Part shown: piece by piece, positions 55,298 to 64,000 of the stretch
How the letters are laid out: each line of letters begins with the position of its first letter
Numbering within the stretch: the first letter of the stretch is position 1
Assembly: GCF_023856365.1 (NCBI RefSeq)
Contig: NW_026042732.1
Location: 45,479-109,478 of the forward strand
DNA: 64,000 nt
Reading direction: 5' to 3'
Origin: Brienomyrus brachyistius
Taxonomy: Eukaryota > Chordata > Actinopteri > Osteoglossiformes > Mormyridae
Translations under genes and position numbers: made by a program
The notes under the pieces: model-generated
Told to the model about the DNA's origin: nothing
The model's input: only the letters and a program-made list of their open reading frames with translations
Database searches by the model: none

Positions 55298-56424
55298 GCT
55301 ACTGAACTGTGACTCCTAACACATCAAGAGTGAATCGGTGGAAACAAAAATATTTAGGTTCTTTGCATTTTTGGAGTATTTTACTTTCTGTGCCTGTTTG
55401 TACATTGTTCACAGCCATAATACTTTATAATTACAAGGTAGTTTTATGTTAGAGCTCTTGCTCCAATAAATATGTGCCTTGTAATTAACTAAATTCTAGG
55501 CTATTCAGTTTTTTTTGCCCTCGTGATGGTCGTGGGTTGTGAAAAAAGCCTTCTTCTTAGGGGTACCGCTGGGGCCAGCCGGGCGTATGTCGTGGCTTCA
55601 GTGAGTACTTATGTTTGTCATGCTGCCTGTGTACTTTATAGCGGCACAACATATTTCTGCAAATTGCATGCGTCAAATTGTCTGTCTCTCTTAAAAAATA
55701 TGAAGTGTCACCAAAATTTTAAACGGGGAATCAATCTCAATGAAAAATATTCGTCAAGTAACGTTTCTAAAATAATATAGACATACTAATAATTATATAT
55801 TAATAAATCGGATGAACGATGCATCCCAAATTGTATCCGCTGCGCACTTCTTAATCAGGGCAATCGCATCGTGGAGGTTTCTGCAGACGCCCAAAAAGAC
55901 TTACTTAAGAAAACTGTTGCATGATAATTTGTACCATTTTCAAGGGTGGGGGGCGTGCAGTAGATGCCCCCTTTATTTTTGTGCTTCTGTCGTTCAAACC
56001 GAGCAGCACTGAGTTTGTCATGGCACCTGACGCCAAATCTACTGCTTAGCTGCTACAGACAGAACTATCTTCAAATCACCACTAGGGGGTGTCAATGCTG
56101 CAGCTTCGTTCTATGGTTGATCTTTTTCAAAGACAGTTTTTTTTCTCTCTCTCCACATAATCAACTTAACTGATTAGCGTGCTTTCATAGTAATGGTTTT
56201 TAATCCGTGTTAATCTTCTGAACAATGACTAGTAAAGGTTCTATGAGGTTGTCCTACTTACTATGGATTTTAAGTTTTTTATCAAGGTGTTAAAACGTAC
56301 CACAGTTGCCAGTCCTGTGTTTTATGTCTAGCAATTTGTACAGTTTCTTCAGTATAAACACATGCCATGATCTGTGAGAATCTCCTCCAGAACTCTGCAT
56401 TTCCTCAAGATCTTTTTGTAATAT
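55298..56424. other. no gene recognised (right-arm copy)
   Basis: Mirror of 46211-47338. Confidence 0.4.
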
Positions 56425-56850
56425 TGCATCATGGCACTGCTCAGAACAACACAGATGGTGCATAACAACACAAGGGAGTACAAGACAACATGGTGCAGAA
56501 ACAGTGCGATACAAAGCAGGACAAAACTGGATGATACGTGGTCAGTGGTGGATAAAGTGCAGTAACAGCTGTACAGTGCAGCTGCCGTGGAAATGACTGT
56601 TACAGGGGATGCAAAAGCTGCAGGTTTGAATTGTTTGGCGAATGAAGCTGTTCATGAATCTGCTAGTCAGTGTTTGTGGATGGTGGTCAGAGTCCTGGAT
56701 TATAGACTGAACCTTGTTACTGTGGCAGTTAAAGTACAGCTGGTCAATGGAGGGCAGTTCAGTGCGAATGATGTTCTTAACAGACTTCGCAATGTACTGC
56801 CTTCCTGTCATGTGGCTCCACCATACCATAGTACTACTGTAAGAACTAGG
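56425..56850 (-). pseudogene. LINE 3' terminal relic (right-arm copy)
   Basis: Mirror of 45785-46210. The plus-strand frame 56587-56982 is its antisense shadow. Confidence 0.6.
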
Positions 56851-57095
56851 GATGTAACGATACATTCAACTCACCATTTGATACGATTCACGATTCTGAG
56901 TTCACGATACAATTTTCTCATTTTTTGCAGAATGAGCTGCAGACAAATATATTCAAAAATATTCTTATATTTATCTTTCTGAACTGTTGACACTGTTGTG
57001 AACAGTGCAACTGAATTTGAATAAAATACTGTTGAAAAAAATCCCAAATCAAAATAAGTAAATAAAAAAAAATAAATCAAATAAATAAGCTAAGG
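56843..57095 (+). repeat. hAT-like miniature element end (right-arm copy)
   Basis: Mirror of 45540-45792; reads CTAGGGATGTAACGATACAT on plus. Confidence 0.5.
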
Positions 57096-57304
57096 TTTGC
57101 ATGTGCAGCTTTTTAGCGTGCTTTGCCCTTTTAATAATCTTCACTCAGCTCACGGTGGTGCCAGTGGACCTGTTTGTGTATGTTATCAGTCTATTACAAT
57201 GTTTGCATGCAGTTTATGTCTTGTCTGTGCTTTTCTCGCTGTTTCCTCCTCGTTTGTGATTACCGGAAAGCTAATATGCTGCCACACCGCCAATTGAAGA
57301 TCGG

Positions 57305-57608
57305 GCGGTGCGTCCATCCATCCATTTTCTGAAACCACTTAATCCCAACTGGGATCGCGGGGGAGACCGGAGCCTATCCCGGGAACAAGGGGCGCAGACA
57401 GGAACCAAGCCCAGGCAGTCACCTACACACCGCAGGTCGCACACACTCACACAACTACAGGGCCAATTTAGACTCACCAGTCAACCTATCCTGCATGCTT
57501 TTGGACCGTGGGAGGAACCTGGAGTCCCCGGCGAAAACGGGGAGAGCATGCGAACTCCACACAGAAAGGGCCCTGGACCGAAGCCAGCACTAACCACTGT
57601 GCCGTCCT
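57305..57608 (-). repeat. diverged SINE (right-arm copy)
   Basis: Mirror of 45027-45330. Confidence 0.8.
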
Positions 57609-58187
57609 CAGTTTCAAATTCATTCATCATCTCGCGTTCGCTCAAAACCAAAAACTGACGTACGATGTCGACGTGATACGCAGTGACATCTGACGTCAAA
57701 CTCACATTGTGAAATCAAATGTAATATTACACCAGTTTTTCTGTTAAAGTACTGTGAAGTACTCCTACAATAGTGATTCATTTTCCACATCAGCCGGTTT
57801 AAATCTTCATGCATTTGCACCGATTTTTAACTGATTTGTGATTCATCATTACATGCCAGGGCCAGCAGCTCTGCATGGCTCGACCCTCATAAACATTCTC
57901 CACACATGCTGTTCAGGCAGTGGCCACAGAAATTCCCCCAGTGAACTTTATGCTTTCTGTCGGAGAGTATGCTGTGTTCTGGCCTTAAACCCTGCATACT
58001 ACTTTGCAGACTTTGATCCTCTTAACAACAATTGGCATTTCTGGTGGCTGAATATCCATCCATCCGTCATCCAACTGCATGCTTAAAAGCTGTGAATAAT
58101 AGTAATAATTCTTAAAATTGCAACTATCTAGAATTTCAGCCTAGTTACTCAGCTAAATTACTATTTAAACCTAGAATAATTTCTATA

Positions 58188-58542
58188 AGGGGCGGCATGG
58201 TGGTGCAGTGGTTAGCACTGTCGCCTCACACCTCTGGGACCCGGGTTCGTGTCTCCGCCTGGGTCACATGTGTGTGGAGTTTGCATGTTCTCCCCATGTC
58301 GTTGTGGGGTTTCCTCTGGGTACTCCGGTTTCCCCCCACAGTCCAAAAACATGCTGGGGCTAATTGGAGTTGCTGAATTGCCCGTAGGTGTGTGTGTGTG
58401 AGTGGATGGTGTGTGAGTGTGCCCTGCGATGGGCTGGCCCCCCATCCTGGGTTGTTCCCTGCCTCGTGCCCATTGATTCTGGGATAGGCTCCGGACCCCC
58501 CGCGACCCAATAGGATAAGCGGTTTGGAAAATGGATGGATGG
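58188..58542 (+). mobile_element. full-length DANA/mermaid-like SINE (right-arm copy)
   Basis: Mirror of 44092-44446. Plus orientation: GGGGCGGCATGGTGGTGCAG to ATGGATGG, flanked by ATAATTTCTATA on both sides. Confidence 0.93.
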
Positions 58543-60123
58543 ATAATTTCTATATGTGTGATAGAATCAAAAAATATTTTGTTTTACATATAAATCTTCA
58601 CAAGGTGTATTACACATGGTATTCCCCAGACACCGCCACCCCAACAGATGCTTTGTTTGTTAAGACAATAGCTCAGAAAGTGGTTGATCGATCTTTTGCA
58701 GCTTTTACCAAGGTTTGTACAAGCCAAAATTAAATTTTGAAACGGATCCCTGCCACACCCTGCCCTCCTGAACCTCCCGTTTCCTCCCTAGTGTGGTATA
58801 ACGTGCCATGCCTGTTCCGCGTTTGTTTTACCTCTCCTTCCTGCCCTTGTGTTACTCATTTCAGGTGCCTCTAGTTTGCTCCCTGCTTAGCCTTGTATAA
58901 ATGTGCTTCTCAGTCCTGCCTTTAATGTTGCTGCTGCTGTTTGCCTGTGTGTTCTTCCCTGCTTATGATTCCCCCGTGATCCAGTTGTGATCCAGTTGTC
59001 TTCATATCATGTATTCACATTCCTCAGCTGAGAGTGAACAAAGTTCTGTGGAAAGTATCTGACTACAGATAGACTTTCACCCAGTTCTCTGCGGGAGCTC
59101 TGATTACAGAGTGACTCCCCGACTACTTCTGAAGCCCTTCCTTAAGTATCCAGACCAGGTGATGGCATGTTTCTGAAGACTGACTAATTTCGGTCAATGG
59201 TTAATTTTAGGGGCATTGCTGACCTTGGTTCTCAAGTCCCCAGCCAATCAGATCACTTTAGGGGGTGGTTGTAATTCCCTTGTTCTACCATGAGAGAATC
59301 TCTCTCAGTTTGGTGGGTTGAGCCGAAGTTTCTGTATTTCTCTTAGGAAAAGCTATACTGCCTTAAATCTGAGAGTATAATACTCCTCGTCTCATGCCTA
59401 TTCAAACGAGACCAAACATGCGTGTATTTGTCCCTAACATCTATGTGTGCTGAGTTATCCTGTTTATAGTGGAAAAGGTGTCTGTGTCTGGAGGCTGACA
59501 GCTGTTGTTGCTGTGGATTGATTGTGGAACTCTGGTCACTCCGGGGGTGAAAGGTCTTGCTTTTTCTGTGCTGCTCCAGTTATTCCTATCCAGTCTCTCA
59601 GGAGCCGGCAGGCCTTTGCCTTCCTTAAAAGGGGTGGTTTGACGAGTTGAGTCCAGTCTTGCCTGGGCCAGCGGAGCTCTGAAATAGACTGATGCAGGCT
59701 GATCAGAGTTGGGGCCTGCAGGACCTATAAGTTTTATGTCCTTACAGAATGTAAGTGGCATCATACTAAACTAGTGGTGTTCGAACTAGCATGGAAAGAG
59801 GCTATGGGTAGCTACAAAAAGGCTCTTAGTGCCGCCAAATCATCTAGTATCTATCAGAACTAATTGAAATAAACAAAAATAATCCTAGATTCCTATTTAC
59901 TATGGTGTCCAAGCTGACTAATAACCAGACCACTGGTTATTTTCCAGTGACGACTTTATGAAACTTTTTGACCAAAAATATGCTCAATTAAACAGAACAT
60001 TTTGAATATTGAATATTGGTTAACCAGTCAGAACTGATGTACTTAATTTTATCTTCAAATTCATCTACTTGTATGCTAGACCCTGTTCCATCAAAATTAT
60101 TCAGCGATGCTCCCAGCATTGAT
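58543..60123. other. unclassified (right-arm copy)
   Basis: Mirror of 42511-44079; no gene recognised. Confidence 0.3.
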
Positions 60124-61081
60124 TGAACCGCTACTAGCAATAGTTAAACTAAAACATATAATCATATTACCCCAATTTTATCTTCACTGCACTGGCTGCC
60201 AGTTAGATTTCGTGTTGACTACAAAACACTGCTCTTAACCTATAAAGCTGTAAATGGTCTTGCACCGCAGTATGTGAGTGACCTCATTTGCGTTCCGAAT
60301 CATACACTTAGATGACGAGATGGAGGTATTCTATCCGTACCCAGAATAAAGAACATTACCTTTGGGGGAAGAGCATTTGCTCATAAAGCACCACAGCTAT
60401 GGAATAAACTTCCTATTAGTGTTCGGAACTCAGACACAATCTCTGCTTTTATGTCAAGGCTTAAGATGTACCTCTTTCGCCAGTCTTTTGGATAGTTAAA
60501 TCTTCTTTTCTAAGGTGAATGGGAAATCTGGAGGTTCATAGTTATTTGAGATTGAAGGGGAAAGGGGGGATTGGTGCTGTCGTCCTGCCACTCTCGCCGA
60601 TCACTTAAGCTGTGGATGGGAGGTGGCTTGACGCCAAAACCTCTGTAAACCCTCATGCCTGTGCTTCCTTCCAGGTCACTCTTTTAGGCAGGCTGTCATA
60701 GTTGCTTTAGTCCTGCCGGTTAGGTGTAGGGCAATAACTCTTCTCCATCTTCTCTTTTTCGAGCTGATACCGAGCCGACTACACCGTGTGAACCCGCACC
60801 TGGACTCCTGGATATAACTACATGAAACCAACTGGGACTTTATAACTATATGAACTCTAATGAATGTCAATGTAAATGCAGTTTCATGCTCCTTGGTCGC
60901 CCAGAGGAGGATGGGGTCCCCTTCTGAGTCTAGGTTCCACTCAAGGTTTCTTCCTGCTAGAGGGAGTTTCCTTGCCACTGTCGCCTCAGGCTTGCTTGGT
61001 GGGGTTCTGGCCGGTTAAATGTAAAGTGCTTTGTGACAATGCATGTCGTTAAAAGCGCTATATAAATAAAATTGAATTGAA
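60124..61081 (+). pseudogene. L2-like LINE 3' end (right-arm copy)
   Basis: Mirror of 41553-42510. Plus strand carries LTYKAVNGLAPQYVSDLICV and FGGRAFAHKAPQLWNKLP, and ends with GCGCTATATAAATAAAATTG. Confidence 0.85.
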
Positions 61082-62729
61082 TTGAAGTGCTTCCTCAGAT
61101 TCATTTTTAAATGTTCTCCAGCTAATTTCCACTATGGCCACGAGTTCTAGTATTTTAAATTAATATTGAAATGGTCATTTGGCTGAACAGCATCCCGACC
61201 TGTTAGAATCTTATATACCTGGATCATGTCCCCCCATAGTCTCCTTTGCTTGAGGCTAAACAGATTCAGCTCAGCGAACCTCTCCTCATAAGACATTCCT
61301 CTAAGTGCAGGAATCATTCTAGTCATCCTACGTTGCACCTTTTCCAAGGCAGCAATGTCCTTCTGAAGGTATGGTGACCAAACCTGCACACAGTATTCTA
61401 GGTGGGATCTTACCAAGGAATTATATAATCGTAGCATCACTTCTCTTGACTTACATCTCTAGGTGTGTGGAGTTTAATCCAACATCCTTTTGCCTTTTTT
61501 TAATGCTTCCCCACACTGGCAAGAGTGGGACATGGAAGTATCAACATACACACCGAGATCTTTCTCATAATCAGCTACCTTTATTTCAGTGAAACCCATA
61601 AAATATCTGTACTTTACTATATTTACTATATTTCTGCTCCCTGCATGGATTACCTTATATTTATCTATGTTAAATTTCATCTGCCACGTATGAGCCCAGT
61701 CGCTAATTAAATCCAGATCCTGTTGTAGCCTCTCTGGACATGAGACATGATCTAACATCAATCAGAAGATACCACACCAGCAGATAATGATTTCTGGAAT
61801 AGTAAAGTTAAAGGTTGGCTAATAATACCCCTCATCTCTTTTAAAACTATAGATAAGATGCCATCAGGGCCTTGCGATTTATTTATTTTGAGCTTAGCTA
61901 GGCTTTGTACCACATCAGCCTCAGTTATACATATATTGGTCATAGACATCGTTGTATTTGTACTAAATGGTGGTAAGCTATTCTACTGTGAACAGCCATT
62001 GTAAAATAATCATTAAACTCATTTATATCAATTTCATTTTCAATTATAAGGCCCTTACTATCCTGCAAATGAGTGATTTTCAGCTTTTAGAGCTCTTTCG
62101 GAGTTAAAATATTGGAAGAAACTTTTAACGTCATCCTTATAACTGTTATTAACTAAACCTGTAGACTTAGATACTCCTGCTTTATTTTGAAATCATTAGT
62201 TAATTTCCATTTGTGGAAGAAAGCCCTTTTGCTCCTGACTTTATTCTTAATTTTCGTAGTAAACCACCTGTGACATCGCGTGCTGGACGAACAGGCAGGA
62301 AGCGAGGAATCAAGGATCCGGGAAACGGAGAGTCGGGAATGAGGGTTTATTGATGAAAACAGGTACCAACAGCGAGAGATTTCAATGACAGGACTGGGGA
62401 AACAGACTTGAATGTGGACTAAATACACAGGACTACTCAAACTGACAGAAAACAGCTGGTTACAATCGGGGCAGCACACATGGTTAATGAGGGGGCGTGG
62501 CACACACGAGGATCGTACAAGCAGGTCATGACACCAGCTTGGTTGCAGTTTCCTAGATTTAGTTTTTCTGGAAACGGGTATGAAGTTCTTTTGCACTTGC
62601 AACAATGTGCTTTTAAAAAATTCCCATGCCTCTTCCACAGTATTGCTATTTAACTCCATCCGATTTACAGTTTCTAGTTTCAGTCTCATACCATTGAATT
62701 ACCCTTCCTAACATTGTATACTTTTGTTT
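61082..62729 (-). pseudogene. CR1-like LINE relic with LTR insertion (right-arm copy)
   Basis: Mirror of 39905-41552, with the same LTR insertion and missing catalytic palm. Confidence 0.85.
62269..62533 (-). mobile_element. solo LTR inside the LINE (right-arm copy)
   Basis: Mirror of 40101-40365; on plus it begins TGTGACATCGCG and ends GGTCATGACA. Confidence 0.8.
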
Positions 62730-62762
62730 TGGACTTGGTTGAAGACTCAGGCAGCAGGAGTT

Positions 62763-63313
62763 GCCCCAACGTTGGTATGTCCTTATCCATAAGGGGGAGT
62801 AAACGTTCTGGTTTCCCGACCTTATAGATGAAGGAGTTGGGGGATGTTGCCAGTGACCTGCCGGATTCCAGGCAGAACAGGCCTCGCTATGCCACAGCCC
62901 TTCAGAGACTGGGCCTTCCGTGCAGAACCTCTGCATCCAAATTAGACCAGTTGTTTAACAAAACCCTAAAATGGGGTTATTTTTGACATGGAACGGGACT
63001 TTGATTCAACAACCCATTACTTAGTTGCGGCAAGTACCCAATATCAAGTATAGCTGCAAAGAATCTGCCAGAGATTTTCAGAGAAGTTCCCCAGATGCAT
63101 GGACTGGACTAAGGTGCGTCAGATTAAACAGGAGCCTGGTAAATTCTGTGAGCCCCACGCCAAGTGACTGATGGAAACATACTCCAGCTACAGTGAGATG
63201 GACCCTCCAGCGGACCGAGAGTGGGATTCCCTCTGGGAGCGACAACTCGTGCAGTTGCTGGTGGATGAGCTGCAAACAGACATCAAGAAGGACTTCCAAC
63301 CTCACAATCATTT
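62763..63313 (+). pseudogene. unclassified coding relic, copy B (right arm)
   Basis: Mirror of 39320-39870. Plus strand frame: MKELGDVASDLPDSRQNRPR and onward, later WDSLWERQLVQLLVDELQTD. Confidence 0.5.
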
Positions 63314-64000
63314 ACCAAACCACTTCAGGTAACTTGTAAAGATGTAGGTATTGGAGTATTCACACATTCATTTGCAGTGTCCACCTCCTGTCCGGTAAAT
63401 TTGGCAGGACAAAATTTGAATAACCTATAGGCCAGACTCATGAATGCGGCTGAACGAGTAAAGGTAGAACAGGTGGCCAATCCTGTTATACAGTCCTAGT
63501 AGATTGAGAACCACCTGATTGCAACTGTAGTTGGAATCAAGGGCTGAGCAGCATGGTGGCCTGGGGGACAATTATGAAAACACAGACCCACTGATATCCT
63601 TAAAACCCACAATCAAAAGAGGAGTCAGGATGGCCAGTGACATGTGCTGGCTAAATGGGGACAACAAAGAGAGAACAGAACAAGGCAGGGAGGGATTCTG
63701 ACACAGGTGCCATGCTACTTTGTTTAAATATGCTGTAATGTTTTAGTGCAAGCCTTAGACAATGGAATCTCTGAATGACGCCGCAGTCTGGCTCTTTCTG
63801 AAGGTCCTATACTGTAACCGTCCTGAGAAGTTGTTTGCATGCACTTGCTGCCTTGACACTTGTTGATGTGCGTGTGCCCTGCTCGAGCAGTAAAGGGGAG
63901 ATCACATGCAGAGCTGATTTTCTGTAGTTCCTTAGAATAAAAATAGAATATTCTCTTCAAATAGGAACACATGCTGCGTTTGATTATTTCACTCCAACTC
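63314..64000. other. no gene recognised (right arm to window edge)
   Basis: Mirror of 38633-39319. The last bases are the end of the candidate DNA element at 37655-38680, whose rest would lie beyond the window if the palindrome continues. Confidence 0.4.

Larger units (their letters stand above)
51430..64000 (-). repeat. giant palindrome, right arm (open at window edge)
   Basis: Reverse complement of 38633-51207. The match is still running at the last base: 63968-64000 mirrors 38633-38665. The C run at 48171-48180 has ten bases while its mirror G run (near 54448-54456) has nine, one of about four net length steps. Confidence 0.97.

Noticed and set aside
56587..56982. 131-codon plus-strand frame (mirror 45653-46048 minus)
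   Set aside because: The opposite strand carries the LINE C-terminus; this is its antisense shadow.

Overview
The window looks like nuclear DNA of a ray-finned fish, most likely a teleost. The evidence is a novel immune-type receptor (NITR) gene, tRNA-derived SINEs of the DANA/mermaid (V-SINE) type, L2- and CR1-like LINE relics, Tc1/mariner and hAT elements and small terminal-inverted-repeat (TIR) elements. I cannot name the species. No bacterial, plasmid or phage feature is visible, and there is no CRISPR array. Coding density is very low. The only multi-exon host gene I can build is the NITR; every other protein-like stretch is a decayed transposable element or an unclassified relic.

Layout. 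1-2640: unclassified sequence, then a 46-bp minisatellite (about 728-2640) with a higher-order period near 0.79 kb. 2641-20000: LINE fragments (L2-like and CR1-like), SINEs, hAT-type miniature elements, a BED zinc finger relic, an LTR-like repeat and an unclassified coding relic split by a LINE. 20881-25161, minus strand: the NITR gene. It has a leader exon, two V-type Ig exons each ending in an FGNGT J-like motif, a transmembrane exon, and a cytoplasmic exon with an ITIM (LNYAAL) and a second ITIM-like site (TLYSDL). Its second Ig exon carries an in-frame TAG inside a 57-bp tandem duplication, so this copy is probably inactive or makes a truncated secreted product. 25200-38600: more repeats, a perfect 36-bp hairpin, a broken integrase-core gene, a solo LTR with a 5-bp target duplication, a second inverted repeat (33141-35985), and an integrase relic split by a mariner-like element.

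38633-64000 is one giant palindrome. The left arm (38633-51207) and right arm (51430-64000) are reverse complements, about 12.57 kb each, around a 222-bp spacer. Mirror coordinates sum to 102633-102637, so only about four net single-base length differences occur across the arms; I saw a few substitutions. The right arm reaches the window edge, so the palindrome is longer than shown. The spacer holds a third, shortened direct copy of left-arm sequence (50431-50549), which is what a template-switch or fold-back event leaves. It is either a very recent inverted duplication, a palindrome kept identical by gene conversion, or an assembly or fold-back artefact; the sequence alone cannot decide. Everything in the arms, including a broken hAT-like gene, LINEs, SINEs, an LTR, a Tc1 3' part and a TIR element enclosing a tRNA-Glu-like unit, is therefore present twice, head to head.

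The arms, the NITR and the repeats do not form a pathway. The useful biology is the immune receptor locus and the structural history recorded by nested insertions and inverted duplications.
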